A stretch of DNA of 64,000 bases from Herbaspirillum sp. 3R11 (GCF_004563925.1 NZ_SPNJ01000004.1:248001-312000); one strand, 5' to 3'; shown: positions 17,710 to 29,354, numbered from the stretch's first letter. Program-made: numbers and translations. Notes: a model not told the origin generated them from the letters alone.

Positions 17710-17791
17710 GCATGCAGCGCGGCCTCGCCCATCGCCGATACGGCAGCGCCGGATTACCTCCGGCCTGCATAGCCCCCGACGAGGTCCGCTG

Positions 17792-19075
17792 ATGGCGCTG
17801 GCGACCCAATGTCCCTTCTGCCAGACGACATTCCGCGTCGCCCAAGATCAGCTCAAACTGCGCGGCGGCCTGGTCCGCTGCGGCACGTGCAAGGAAGTCT
17901 TCAACGGCAACGACCATCTGGTCGCGCCGGAAATCGCCCAGCAACTGGTGGTCGCGCCGCCGACTGCCGCCCCTCGCTCCACTGAATCCGCAGAACCGCA
18001 TGCGCCGCTCGGCTGGCCGCCTTTGCCCGGCTCGCCGCCGGTGCAGCCTGTGCAGGCTGCGACTGTCCCGACGCCCGCTGCGACCGAATCATCCGCGCCC
18101 GCAGCGCCGCCGCCATGGATGGCCACGGCCAATCTGTCCGCCGCCTTCGCCAGCATCGCAGCGGAAACCAACGATGCCCCCTGGGGTGCGCAGCCCGTGC
18201 AGAAGAACGAAACGCCGGACGCGGCCTCCTCTCCAGCCCCGCAAGAAATCGCACCCGAACCGGCGCCGGCTGCTTCGTTTCCGTTGCCGGGTTCGCCCAC
18301 AACGGCGTCGGCCTCTGCTGACACGGCAGCGCCGATTGCCGCACCAGATGCCAGCATCAACACGCTGACACAGGCCTTGTCGTACCCGGTTCCTCAAACC
18401 TCTTCCGTCACGCTGACCGACGCCGGCGCTGCCGAAACGGAGACTGAAGCGGCAGCGATTGTCACGCCGAAACAGCGAGCTCACCAAGAAGCCGGCACGG
18501 AAGAAGAACCTGAAGAGGAAGAAACTGAGGAGGCAGAAGACGACGAAGACGCTCCCGCCTTCGTTCAGAAAGCCGAACGTCGCGAACGCCTGGGCCGGAT
18601 CGTCCGCGTCGCCATGATCGTCGGCGCCGTCATCCTCGGCATCGCGCTGCTGCTGCAGGCGACCTATGTCTGGCGCAACACCATCGCCGCCTGGCTGCCG
18701 TCGACGCGGCCGTTGCTGGCTGCTGCCTGCGCACCGTTGCATTGCTCCGTGGGCCTGCCAACCAGCATCGACCAACTGGTGCTGGACTCAAGCGAACTGC
18801 AATTGGTACCGCCCAATCAGAACATCTATACCTTGTCGGCGCTGCTGCGCAACCGCGGCTATGGCGCGCAGGCATGGCCTTATCTGGAACTCACGCTCAA
18901 CGACGGCGACGAAAAAGCCATCACGCGCCGCGTCTTCACGCCGCGCGAGTACCTTGCCTCGGCGAAACTGGTCGACAGCGGCCTGGCCGGCGAAGGCGAG
19001 CAACAGATCAAGCTGACCTTCGAGCTGGCCCAGCCGGCCGCATCGGGCTACCGCATTTATCTGTTCTACCCCTGA
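17792..19075 (+). CDS. Zinc-ribbon (MJ0042) and DUF3426 membrane protein
   Basis: 427-residue protein with an N-terminal zinc ribbon (CPFC near residue 8, CGTC near 30) of the MJ0042/zinc-finger family. A long Ala/Pro-rich and then acidic region follows (EEEPEEEETEEAEDDED near 230-250). One membrane helix ([17 protein letters not shown] near 275) leads to a periplasmic DUF3426 domain containing two Cys (LLAAACAPLHCSVGLP). This architecture is common downstream of prmA in betaproteobacteria; its function is unknown. Low-complexity composition in the middle is unlike the neighbours but keeps the same GC level. Confidence 0.9.
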   Translation: MALATQCPFCQTTFRVAQDQLKLRGGLVRCGTCKEVFNGNDHLVAPEIAQQLVVAPPTAAPRSTESAEPHAPLGWPPLPGSPPVQPVQAATVPTPAATESSAPAAPPPWMATANLSAAFASIAAETNDAPWGAQPVQKNETPDAASSPAPQEIAPEPAPAASFPLPGSPTTASASADTAAPIAAPDASINTLTQALSYPVPQTSSVTLTDAGAAETETEAAAIVTPKQRAHQEAGTEEEPEEEETEEAEDDEDAPAFVQKAERRERLGRIVRVAMIVGAVILGIALLLQATYVWRNTIAAWLPSTRPLLAAACAPLHCSVGLPTSIDQLVLDSSELQLVPPNQNIYTLSALLRNRGYGAQAWPYLELTLNDGDEKAITRRVFTPREYLASAKLVDSGLAGEGEQQIKLTFELAQPAASGYRIYLFYP

Positions 19076-19165
19076 TCCCTCTCCCGCCCGCGGGCCGCAA
19101 CAAAAAACGCAAGGGCGACGGGATTCTTCTACAATGCTGCATTCTCAACTTTTTCAGACTACGCC

Positions 19166-20101
19166 ATGAGTTCACTGATTTGCGGCTCGCTCGCCTACGA
19201 CAACATCATGCAATATGACGGCCGCTTCTCCGAAGCCCTGCTGGCCGATCAGCTGCACAAGATCAACGTGTCCTTCCTGGTGCCCACGATGCGGCGCGAG
19301 TTCGGCGGCTGTGCCGGCAACATCGCCTACAACCTGAAGCTGCTGGGCGGCGAACCGGTGATCATGGCGACCGTCGGCCAGGACAGCGCGCCATACCTGC
19401 AGCGCTTCAAGGATCTCGGCATTTCTACCGACAACATCCGCGTGATCGACAGTTCGTTCACCGCGCAATGCTTCATCACCACCGATGCGGGCAGCAACCA
19501 GATCACCGCTTTCCATCCGGGCGCCATGACCTTTTCGCATGAGAACAAGGTCGCCGATGCCGGCGCGGTCAAGTTCTCCATCGTCGCGCCCGACGGCCGC
19601 GATGGCATGTTGCAGCACGCCGAGCACAGCGCCCAGCAGAAGATCCCGCTGATCTTCGATCCGGGCCAGGGCCTGCCGATGTTCAGCGGCGACGACCTGA
19701 AGCATTTCATTGAGCTCGCCACCTATGTCGCAGTCAATGATTACGAAGCCGAATTGCTGACCACCCGCACCGGCCTGAGCCTGGAGCAGATCGCACAACA
19801 AGTGTCCGCGCTGATCGTCACGCGCGGCGAACTGGGCGCAGAGATTTACGCCGACGGCCAGAAGATCGACATCCCTTGCGTACCGGCCGAGACCATCGCC
19901 GATCCGACCGGTTGCGGCGACGCCTTCCGCGCCGGCATGCTGTTCGGTCTGGAAAAGGGCATGGACTGGGCCACCATCGGCCGCCTGTCCAGCCTGATGG
20001 GTTCGATCAAGATCGCGTCGCAAGGACCGCAGAACCACGCCCCTACCCTGGCTGAAATCGACGACCGTTTCCACAAGGCCTTCGGCTACCGCTTCGTCTG
20101 A
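19166..20101 (+). CDS. PfkB-family carbohydrate/nucleoside kinase
   Basis: Ribokinase-fold kinase of 311 residues. It has the substrate-side motif GGCAGNIAYNLKLLGGEP near residue 47 and the catalytic/anion-hole motif DPTGCGDAFRAGMLFG near 248-263 with the general-base Asp. The substrate lid begins ICGSLAYDNIMQYDGRFSE, which is more like adenosine-kinase-type members than fructokinases. The substrate is not certain. It follows the DUF3426 gene by 90 bases and precedes a peroxiredoxin. Confidence 0.9.
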   Translation: MSSLICGSLAYDNIMQYDGRFSEALLADQLHKINVSFLVPTMRREFGGCAGNIAYNLKLLGGEPVIMATVGQDSAPYLQRFKDLGISTDNIRVIDSSFTAQCFITTDAGSNQITAFHPGAMTFSHENKVADAGAVKFSIVAPDGRDGMLQHAEHSAQQKIPLIFDPGQGLPMFSGDDLKHFIELATYVAVNDYEAELLTTRTGLSLEQIAQQVSALIVTRGELGAEIYADGQKIDIPCVPAETIADPTGCGDAFRAGMLFGLEKGMDWATIGRLSSLMGSIKIASQGPQNHAPTLAEIDDRFHKAFGYRFV

Positions 20102-20148
20102 TCGTACCCGGCGTCGCCATCGGCACGCCGCTCGTTGAAGGATTGAAC

Positions 20149-20697
20149 ATGAAACGCCTCGTTTCCACACTCCTCGTCTCATGTGCGGCATCCCTGCTGG
20201 CGACGCCCGGCGCCATGGCAGCCCTGAAAGCTGGCGACAAGGCGCCGGACTTCACGGCACAGGCTTCGCTCGGCGGCCAGGTATCGACATTCTCGCTGGC
20301 CGACGCGCTCAAGAAGGGCCCGGTGGTGCTGTATTTCTACCCGGCCGCGTTCACCACCGGCTGCACCATTGAAGCCCATTTGTTCGCCGACGCCATCGAT
20401 CGCTACAAAGCGCTCGGCGCCACGGTGATCGGCGTCTCCAACGACAAGATCGAGACGCTCAACAAATTCTCCGTGAGCGAATGCCGCAGCAAGTTTGCCG
20501 TGGCCGCCGACACCGACAAGAAGATCATGAAATCCTATGACGCCGTGATGATGATCAAGTCGGACTATGCCAGCCGCACCTCCTACGTCATCACGCCGGA
20601 CCACGCCATCCTGTATGAATACAGCAGCATGAATCCGGACAAGCACGTCGAAAATACGCTGCAGGCGTTGCAGCAGTGGGCTGCAAAAAAGAAGTAG
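20149..20697 (+). CDS. Exported peroxiredoxin (AhpC/TSA, BCP-like)
   Basis: 182-residue thiol peroxidase with an N-terminal signal peptide (MKRLVSTLLVSCAASLLATPGAMA), so probably periplasmic. The peroxidatic Cys is in AAFTTGCTIEAHLFAD near residue 72; a second Cys in VSECRSKFAVA near 112 could be the resolving residue. The usual Pro before the Cys (TPGC) is replaced by Thr (TTGC). ATG at 20149 has AAGGA 7 bases upstream; a TTG at 20143 is less likely. A perfect terminator follows. Confidence 0.9.
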   Translation: MKRLVSTLLVSCAASLLATPGAMAALKAGDKAPDFTAQASLGGQVSTFSLADALKKGPVVLYFYPAAFTTGCTIEAHLFADAIDRYKALGATVIGVSNDKIETLNKFSVSECRSKFAVAADTDKKIMKSYDAVMMIKSDYASRTSYVITPDHAILYEYSSMNPDKHVENTLQALQQWAAKKK

Positions 20698-20715
20698 GCA
20701 GACAAGACACGAAGG

Positions 20716-20766
20716 CAGAAACAACAAAGCCGGCGATGGTTTCCCACGCCGGCTTTGTTGTTTCTG
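20716..20766. terminator. Bidirectional rho-independent terminator
   Basis: A 20-bp perfect inverted repeat, 20716-20735 with 20747-20766, encloses an 11-nt loop. The GC-rich core CGCCGGC is flanked by AAACAACAAA and TTTGTTGTTT tails, so it works on both strands. It lies between the converging peroxiredoxin and yggT genes. Confidence 0.93.
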
Positions 20767-20795
20767 ATGTGTCTGGCATCAGATCAGAATTGGCT

Positions 20796-21338
20796 TTATC
20801 CGATCGACAGGATCAGCGTGCTGACGAGGCGCACCGCAATCTGCAGCAGGATCAACGCCGCCAGCGGCGACAGGTCGACGTTGCCGATCAGCGGCAGGAC
20901 CTTGCGCAGCGGGCGCAGCAAAGGCTCGTTCAGCGCACGTACGAATGGCGCCAGCGGCGCATACGGATTGACCCAGCTGAAGATCGCTTCGATGATCAGC
21001 GTGGCCATGAAGCCGTAGAAAATCCATTGGAAGAAGCGCACCAGCGACAGCAGAATGATGGGTTGAAAATCAAACCCCGAGGCGAATCCCAGCGCCGCGA
21101 TAATCGACAGCAGCACCACCAGGAACGCGCCGACCAGGCTGGCCCAGTCATAGCCGCCGACGCCCGGCAGGATCCTGCGCAAGGGCTTCACCAACCAGTC
21201 CGACAACTGGAACACGAACTGCCCCACCGAAGCCGGCGGGCGCACCTGCACCACCTGCATCCAGAAACGCAGCAACAGCACCCCGGCGAGCACGCTGGCG
21301 ATGGCGTCAACGATCAACATGAAAATGCTATGCAACAC
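20796..21338 (-). CDS. YggT-family membrane protein
   Basis: Integral membrane protein of about 180 residues made of two YggT repeats, each with two hydrophobic helices and the conserved PLRRILPGVGGYDWASL / PLRKVLPLIGNVDLSPL loops. The start is set at GTG 21338, which has GGAGAG 5-6 bases upstream and gives the hydrophobic N-terminus VLHSIFMLIVDAIASVLAG; the longer frame to 21407 has no site. YggT proteins are linked to osmotic tolerance and membrane-protein integration, but the precise role is open. Confidence 0.88.
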   Translation of the reverse strand: MLHSIFMLIVDAIASVLAGVLLLRFWMQVVQVRPPASVGQFVFQLSDWLVKPLRRILPGVGGYDWASLVGAFLVVLLSIIAALGFASGFDFQPIILLSLVRFFQWIFYGFMATLIIEAIFSWVNPYAPLAPFVRALNEPLLRPLRKVLPLIGNVDLSPLAALILLQIAVRLVSTLILSIG

Positions 21339-21573
21339 GGTCACTCTCCATAAGAAGCTGCTTACTTGTTTACGCGATCTCCGCGCTGCGGAGGCCCTCT
21401 GGTGCACATACTAAACCATGCAGCCGTTTTCCCTATGTGGGGACGGCGAATAATTAAAAAAGACTAAGACGTTCGGTCGGTGCTCATGGTGTGGGCGAAA
21501 AAAAACCGCTGCATGAACGAATCACACAGCGGTATTTTTGCACCTGATTACTCAGGCGCCAGGCCAAATCCGA

Positions 21574-22302
21574 TTAAGGACGTGTTGTGCCTGTTGGGAA
21601 CGGCCAAGCTGCTGCCGGGTTCAGCACAGTCTTCACAGCAGGAGCTGCTGCAGCGGCTGGCTTAGCTGCCGGCTTTTTAGCCGCAGGCTTAGCAGCTGCC
21701 TTCTTGGCGACTGGCTTCTTCGCTGCCGGCTTTGCTGCTGGCTTAGCTGCTGCCTTGACGGCCGGCTTTGCAGCTGGCTTGGCGGCTGGCTTCTTAGCCG
21801 CTGGCTTGGCGACTGCCTTCTTCGCGACTGGCTTCTTCGCTGCAACTGCCTTCTTAGGAGCTGCTGCCTTCTTCGCCACTGGCTTCTTCGCTGCTACTGG
21901 CTTCTTCGCTGCGACTGCTTTCTTGGCGACTGGCTTTTTAGCGGCGACTGCCTTCTTCGCTACTGGCTTCTTGGCTGCAACTGCTTTCTTAGGAGCTGCT
22001 GCTTTCTTCGCCACTGGCTTCTTCGCTGCTACCGGCTTCTTCGCTGCGACTGCCTTCTTGGCGACTGGCTTCTTCGCTGCAACTGCCTTCTTCGCTACTG
22101 GCTTCTTGGCTGCAACTGCTTTTTTAGGAGCTGCTGCTTTCTTTGCCACTGGCTTTGCTGCTGCCTTAGCTACTGGCTTCTTGGCGGCGACTGCCTTCTT
22201 AGGAGCTGCTGCCTTCTTGACTGCAACCGGCTTTTTAGCGGCGACCGCTGGCTTCTTTGCAGCAGGCTTCTTCGCTGCTGGTTTCTTTGTTGCTGTTGCC
22301 AT
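21574..22302 (-). CDS. Histone H1-like Lys/Ala/Pro repeat protein (AlgP/PhaF-tail type)
   Basis: 242-residue, extremely basic low-complexity protein built almost wholly from AAKKPVAKKA-type units, beginning MATATKKPAAKKPAAKKPA and ending in a non-repetitive tail LNPAAAWPFPTGTTRP. Such proteins resemble the C-terminal tail of eukaryotic histone H1 and Pseudomonas AlgP and probably bind DNA non-specifically. AAGGAG lies 6-7 bases before the ATG. Within the gene a 135-bp block is tandemly duplicated (see repeat entry). Antisense and out-of-frame open frames here are artefacts of the repeats. A second, SWIB-fused protein of this type is encoded at 34001. Confidence 0.88.
   Translation of the reverse strand: MATATKKPAAKKPAAKKPAVAAKKPVAVKKAAAPKKAVAAKKPVAKAAAKPVAKKAAAPKKAVAAKKPVAKKAVAAKKPVAKKAVAAKKPVAAKKPVAKKAAAPKKAVAAKKPVAKKAVAAKKPVAKKAVAAKKPVAAKKPVAKKAAAPKKAVAAKKPVAKKAVAKPAAKKPAAKPAAKPAVKAAAKPAAKPAAKKPVAKKAAAKPAAKKPAAKPAAAAAPAVKTVLNPAAAWPFPTGTTRP
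21856..22130 (-). repeat. Two tandem copies of a 135-bp coding repeat
   Basis: The marker AGGAGCTGCTG recurs at 21856, 21991 and 22126, exactly 135 bp apart. The two intervening 45-codon blocks encode nearly identical protein, differing mainly at synonymous positions. Smaller AAKKPVAKK-type units repeat inside each block. Confidence 0.85.
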
Positions 22303-22806
22303 TTTGTTTCTCCTTCTTCACGTGATGGAAAAAATCAAGCTTGATTTAAGAAACCCGTCTGTACCATCGCGATGATGCAGGCGGATTATTCATCGGCACA
22401 AGCAAGCTTCTGCTTGCGCTAATGAATTCGGCACCAGCTGAACTGCTGCATCCCCTCATGTATGCAGCACTTCAGCTATCTTGGTTGGACCTCTGCCCCG
22501 CTTGTTCAGGGGCTCAGAGCCTCGTTTCGCGCCTTCGCGAACGCCACAACCAAAAAAAACGCCAGCGGATTACACGCTAGCGTCAGGAATACTATTCCCG
22601 AAAAACCTTCAGGTTTTTCAAAGGAAAAGCCGCCTGACCCGATTTGATCGAGTCAAGCGGCGATAACAGAGAAGATCGTTTCGGTCTTTTACTGTTCATT
22701 AAATTTGGTGAAAGCCTTCCGTTTTTGGCAGTCGGATATCTTGCAAGCTATCCGACCGCTGTGTGCCTCACAGATCTCGCTGAAGAGCATTGACGAGATG
22801 GGCACA
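22303..22806. other. Intergenic region between nrdB and the histone-like gene
   Basis: About 500 bases with no convincing gene. It holds small hairpins: GCAAGC/GCTTGC at 22402-22417, a 9-bp perfect palindrome GAAAAACCT/AGGTTTTTC at 22600-22619, and the nrdB terminator at 22625-22661. The promoter of the histone-like gene must lie in its lower part. Two open frames of about 61 codons at 22462-22666 lack binding sites and family features. Confidence 0.6.
22625..22661 (-). terminator. Rho-independent terminator of nrdB
   Basis: On the minus strand GCCGC, one mismatch and a 9-bp stem close a 3-nt loop (arms 22629-22643 and 22647-22661), followed by TTTTCC. It is positioned about 145 bases after the nrdB stop, in the right orientation. 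Confidence 0.8.
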
Positions 22807-23997
22807 TCATTCCCAGTTAAGCGCGCCTCCGGTTTGATACTCGATGACTCGGGTTTCGAAGAAGTTGCGCTCCTTCTTCAAATCGATCATCTCGCTCATC
22901 CACGGAAACGGATTTTCTTCTTGCGCGAACAGCGGATCAAGTCCGATTTGCTGTGCGCGACGATTAGCGATGAACCGTAAGTAGCCTTTGAACATCGGCG
23001 CATTCAAACCTAGCACGCCTCGCGGCATTGTATCCTCTGCGTAACGATATTCCAACTCTACGGCGCTTAAAAACAACGATTTAATTTCGTTTCTGAATTC
23101 CGGCGTCCACAAATGTGGGTTCTCCATCTTCACCGTGTTGATCAGATCGATCCCGAAATTGCAGTGCATCGATTCATCACGCAGGATGTATTGATACTGT
23201 TCGGCGGCGCCCATCATCTTGTTCTGGCGACCCAGTGCAAGGATCTGCGTGAAGCCGACGTAGAAGAACAGGCCTTCCATGATGCACGCGAAAACGATCA
23301 GCGACTTCAGCAGCTTCTGATCATTCTCTGTCGTGCCGGTGGTGAACTGCGGATCGGTCAGCGTGTTGATGAACGGGATCAGGAACTCGTCCTTGTCGCG
23401 GATCGACTTCACCTCGTGATAGGCGTTGAAAATCTCGGCTTCGTCCAGGCCCAGCGACTCGACGATGTACTGGTAGGCGTGGGTGTGGATCGCTTCTTCG
23501 AACGCCTGGCGCAGCAGGTACTGGCGGCATTCCGGCGCAGTGATGTGGCGGTAGGTGCCCAGCACGATGTTGTTGGCGGCGAGCGAGTCGGCGGTGACGA
23601 AGAAGCCGAGGTTGCGCTTGACCAGACGGCGTTCGTCTTCGGTCAGACCGTTCGGATCTTTCCACAGTTCGATGTCGCGCTGCATGTTGATTTCCTGCGG
23701 CATCCAATGGTTGGCGCAACCGGCCAGGTACTTGTCCCAGGCCCATTTGTATTTGAACGGCACCAGTTGATTGACGTCGGTGTGGCCGTTGATGATGCGC
23801 TTGTCGGCGGCGTTGACGCGGCGGGTCACATCAACCGGCGCTTCGTCTTTGGTAACCAGAGCAGGATTCAGGGCCACGTCGGAAAACTGCGGACGTGCAT
23901 TTACGGCGGCCGATTGCAATTGAGGCTGAGGCGTTTGCGAGGCGCGTGGCGCGGATGGTGCCGGCGTCGCCTTCACTTCATCATCCCAAGAGAGCAT
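22807..23997 (-). CDS. nrdB: Class Ia ribonucleotide reductase, beta subunit
   Basis: Radical-generating R2 subunit of aerobic ribonucleotide reductase. The 396-residue protein has the diiron ligand segments: the Asp/Glu of [45 protein letters not shown], and [15 protein letters not shown]. The C-terminus ([14 protein letters not shown]) is the tail that docks to NrdA. The N-terminal about 60 residues are Ala/Pro-rich and probably disordered. AAGGAT lies before the ATG. It is downstream of nrdA with 147 bases between, including a 7-bp hairpin at 24030-24046, so it is likely cotranscribed. Confidence 0.96.
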   Translation of the reverse strand: MLSWDDEVKATPAPSAPRASQTPQPQLQSAAVNARPQFSDVALNPALVTKDEAPVDVTRRVNAADKRIINGHTDVNQLVPFKYKWAWDKYLAGCANHWMPQEINMQRDIELWKDPNGLTEDERRLVKRNLGFFVTADSLAANNIVLGTYRHITAPECRQYLLRQAFEEAIHTHAYQYIVESLGLDEAEIFNAYHEVKSIRDKDEFLIPFINTLTDPQFTTGTTENDQKLLKSLIVFACIMEGLFFYVGFTQILALGRQNKMMGAAEQYQYILRDESMHCNFGIDLINTVKMENPHLWTPEFRNEIKSLFLSAVELEYRYAEDTMPRGVLGLNAPMFKGYLRFIANRRAQQIGLDPLFAQEENPFPWMSEMIDLKKERNFFETRVIEYQTGGALNWE

Positions 23998-24144
23998 TTT
24001 TTGATCCTTTACTTTATTTACTTTTGACGTCCCGGCGCGGCCGGGATGTGACTTATGACATTGATTCAGGCGACGCGTTCATCTTCCGGAGAAGACTGCC
24101 GCCGGACTTGCCGGCGGCGGTTGCCTGTAGTTACTGCGTTTTGA

Positions 24145-27129
<2,985 letters not shown>

Positions 27130-27587
27130 TGAGCCTCCTAAAACTGTGATTGATGGGCAGCAAAAACTGCCCGCGTTGCCAATAGAACCTTCTCTCTATA
27201 TAGATACCGAAACGGAGAGAGGTTCACGAAATACCGGGAACAGGACAACACCAATGCCGCTGCCTGAGTGCAGCCGCCTGGTTGCTACCTGTTCCGAACT
27301 GTTAAATGAATCTGAGAAAACTTGAGAAAGCCTGAAAAATCTGAGAAAGCCTGAGATGAGAGGACTGCCGAGACATCGTTTGAATTGTTGCTTGCCTCAA
27401 GACCCGTCACCTTCAATGGAGCCCAACCGTGAAGCCAACCTTGCCGAATCTGTCCGGGCCCCTCTTGAGAGCCTGATCCGGCGCTTTATACCTACCGCAG
27501 CGAACCGTGAACAGCTACTTCCAACCCGAAGAACGACTAAAGCTTTACTTACCAAAAACACTACATCTAGTCCCAAAGGAATGATTG
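27130..27587 (-). other. Long structured 5' leader of nrdA
   Basis: About 458 bases separate the predicted nrdA transcription start (near 27587) from the GTG. I see no gene here; an open plus-strand frame at 27356-27835 overlaps ampD and is rejected. Structure includes GGGCAG/CTGCCC at 27154-27171 close to the ribosome binding site, GGAACAGG (27238-27245) pairing with CCTGTTCC (27290-27297), an inner GCTGC/GCAGC, and degenerate 11-12-base repeats of CTGAGAAAGCC type at about 27309-27357. Confidence 0.55.
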
Positions 27588-27603
27588 AGACTAATTCTAG
27601 TGT
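27558..27603 (-). promoter_or_regulatory. Pair of NrdR-box-like operators
   Basis: Two 16-bp sites resemble the NrdR consensus ACACTATATATAGTGT: ACACTACATCTAGTCC at 27558-27573 and AGACTAATTCTAGTGT at 27588-27603, each 12/16. Their centres are 30 bp apart, about three helical turns, as expected for NrdR pairs. The second covers the predicted nrdA -10 element. Confidence 0.65.
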
Positions 27604-27622
27604 CTGGCATCGTCAGATGCAA
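27594..27622 (-). promoter_or_regulatory. Predicted nrdA promoter
   Basis: On the minus strand, TTGCAT (27617-27622), a 17-bp spacer and TAGAAT (27594-27599) form a sigma-70-type promoter. An A/T-rich stretch at about 27626-27655 sits where an UP element would lie. Transcription would start near 27587. Confidence 0.65.
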
Positions 27623-27650
27623 CCGCTATTTCTGGATATTTTTATATGTT

Positions 27651-28265
27651 TTACGCTTGACTTCCGCTGCCCCCAGCAGGGAAGCGCAATTGCGCTTGTT
27701 CTGCAAGGCAATAGAAATTTTTCCGGAATCTCGCCCAGTCAAAAAATGGACCGGGGTCGGTCTTGCGACCGGGAGCGATGTGCTCGTGACCGGCAACATC
27801 GGCCAGCGGATAGCGTAGTCGCAGGGCGTCGGTGAGCGCCGCCAACACCTCGTACTGAAGGTCAGTGAAGGGTTCGAAGTCAGTTCCTTCGAGCTCGATG
27901 CCGATGGAAAAGTCGTTGCAGCGCTCGCGTCCGTTGAAGCTGGACACGCCGGCATGCCAGGCGCGGTCGTTGGCCGAGACGAACTGGATCAGAGCGCCGT
28001 CGCGCTGGATCACGAAATGGGCCGACACCCGCAAGGGACGCAGCTGGTCGAAATACGGATGGGCATCGCAATCCAGCTGGTTGCAGAACAGGTCGCCGAT
28101 GAAGGATCCGCCAAACTGGCCCGGCGGCAGGCTGATGTTATGAATCACCAGCAGCTCGGCGGCCACACCTTCGGCGCGCGCGTCAAAGTTGGGCGACGGC
28201 TGGCGGTGCGCCTGGCTGCACCAGCCGTCGGCGGCGATGTCCATGACCGGCGCCGGCGTGTTCAT
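27651..28265 (-). CDS. ampD: 1,6-anhydro-N-acetylmuramyl-L-alanine amidase
   Basis: Cytoplasmic zinc amidase releasing peptide from anhydro-muropeptides during wall recycling. The start at 28265 (MNTPAPVMDIAADGWCSQAHR) is chosen because the longer frame overlaps the preceding gene. About 204 residues. Zinc-ligand and catalytic segments: ELLVIHNISLPPGQFGG with the first His, AHFVIQRDGALIQFV, AWHAGVSSFNGRERCNDFSIGIELEG, and AGHEHIAPGRKTDPGPFFDW with the last His and Asp. One base separates it from the upstream gene's stop. Its action feeds anmK and mpl substrates. Confidence 0.95.
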   Translation of the reverse strand: MNTPAPVMDIAADGWCSQAHRQPSPNFDARAEGVAAELLVIHNISLPPGQFGGSFIGDLFCNQLDCDAHPYFDQLRPLRVSAHFVIQRDGALIQFVSANDRAWHAGVSSFNGRERCNDFSIGIELEGTDFEPFTDLQYEVLAALTDALRLRYPLADVAGHEHIAPGRKTDPGPFFDWARFRKNFYCLAEQAQLRFPAGGSGSQA

Positions 28266-28266
28266 C

Positions 28267-28542
28267 TCAGGACGAGGCCAGACGCAGGTGTTCTTCGCTG
28301 CAGAACACGGTGCCGGCAGCGTTGCTGATGGACTCCGAAGCCGGGAAATGAATGCCGCAATGTGCACATTGCACCATGGCCTCGATCTGTTGCTGAGGCT
28401 CGTTGCGCTTGCGCGCGAACGGATTGCGGCGCGCGCCTTCGCGGTCCGGGGAAGAGGCGGCGCCGGCCGCCATGGATTTCTTGGCGCGCTGGAACCAGAC
28501 CACGACCGCCAGGGCGATCACCAGCCAAATGAGATATTTCAT
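28267..28542 (-). CDS. Small PP0621-type membrane protein with Cys cluster
   Basis: 91-residue protein with one N-terminal membrane helix (MKYLIWLVIALAVVVWF), a basic middle (RRNPFARKRNEP) and a C-terminal Cys pair plus single Cys (VQCAHCGIHFP, then TVFCSEEH) that could bind a metal. It matches what is commonly annotated as a PP0621 family protein. Function unknown. It overlaps the ypjD-like gene by four bases and ampD follows after one base, so the three form one transcription unit. Confidence 0.85.
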   Translation of the reverse strand: MKYLIWLVIALAVVVWFQRAKKSMAAGAASSPDREGARRNPFARKRNEPQQQIEAMVQCAHCGIHFPASESISNAAGTVFCSEEHLRLASS

Positions 28543-29354
28543 ACGAGGATCCGATGCAGCACGACTTCAAGCACGAAGCGGCTGCCGACATAGGCGAGCA
28601 GCAAAATGGCAAACCCGGCGAGGGTGAAACTGAGCGCGGTGCGACCGCGCCAGCCTTGCCATTTGCGTCCCGCCAGCAATAAACCGAACAGGCCCCAGGA
28701 CAACAAGGTGAAGATCGTCTTGTGATCCCACCGGAACGCCTTCTGGAACAACTGCTCGGAGAACACGACGCCCGACAAGACTGTCAGGGTCAACAAAACG
28801 AAACCGAATGCAATCAGGCGAAACAGGATTTTTTCCATCGTCAGCAGTGCCGGCAAGCGGTCCAGCGCGATCGAGAACCAGCCCGGCTGCGCCGCGCCCA
28901 TCTTTGGACGCGTATGCAGGCGCGACTCCTGCAGCACCATCAGCACGGCGTGGAAGGCCGCGATGGTCAGCGTGCTGTAGGCCAGGATGGAAATCGCGAT
29001 GTGCCAAAGGAACCAGTCGGACTTGCCGGCCAGCTCAACCATGTTGCCCGGGAACACGCTCGGCAGGATCACCGCCACCGCCGCCACCGGCAGCACCAGC
29101 ACGCGCAGGCTGTCGAGCGAGAAGTTGCGGTTTTCCAGCCAGTAAGCCGCCACCGAGACCCACATCGTGGCCGACAGCATCACCGCAAAGCCGACGCGCA
29201 CGGCGTCGGGAGCAAACATGTCGTAGACCAGGGCGCCGCCGTGCAGCAGCCATCCGATCACCGTCCCGAGGGAAATCGGCAGACGCCGCTCGGAAGGCAG
29301 GAAGGCGCAGCCCAGATAGAGGAGCGCAGCCAGAATGAAAAAATAAGTTTGCAT
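28539..29354 (-). CDS. CcsA/YpjD-type cytochrome c assembly family membrane protein
   Basis: 271-residue protein with about eight hydrophobic segments. The conserved core WHIAISILAYSTLTIAAFHAVLM and the FRWDHKTIFTLLSWGLFGLLL segment with WDHK identify the CcmC/CcsA-like family in its inner-membrane YpjD (CorE) branch. In many proteobacteria the gene stands directly divergent from ffh. Here the ABC transporter operon separates them by about 3 kb. The true role of YpjD is unclear and need not be haem handling. Confidence 0.87.
   Translation of the reverse strand: MQTYFFILAALLYLGCAFLPSERRLPISLGTVIGWLLHGGALVYDMFAPDAVRVGFAVMLSATMWVSVAAYWLENRNFSLDSLRVLVLPVAAVAVILPSVFPGNMVELAGKSDWFLWHIAISILAYSTLTIAAFHAVLMVLQESRLHTRPKMGAAQPGWFSIALDRLPALLTMEKILFRLIAFGFVLLTLTVLSGVVFSEQLFQKAFRWDHKTIFTLLSWGLFGLLLAGRKWQGWRGRTALSFTLAGFAILLLAYVGSRFVLEVVLHRILV

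Noticed and set aside
21856..22210. Repeat array considered as CRISPR
   Set aside because: The repeats are in-frame coding units of 135 bp with small internal units, not short direct repeats with unique spacers.
21538..22375. Cys/Leu/Trp- or Ala/Phe-rich plus-strand frames of 260-270 codons
   Set aside because: They are reverse readings of the Lys/Ala/Pro repeat gene. The minus-strand frame alone has a good ribosome binding site and a known protein type.
22462..22666. Two 61-codon plus-strand frames downstream of nrdB
   Set aside because: No binding site, no conservation clue, and they run through the nrdB terminator hairpin.
27356..27835. 159-codon plus-strand frame upstream of nrdA
   Set aside because: It overlaps the end of ampD antisense, covers the predicted nrdA promoter and has no family features or binding site.
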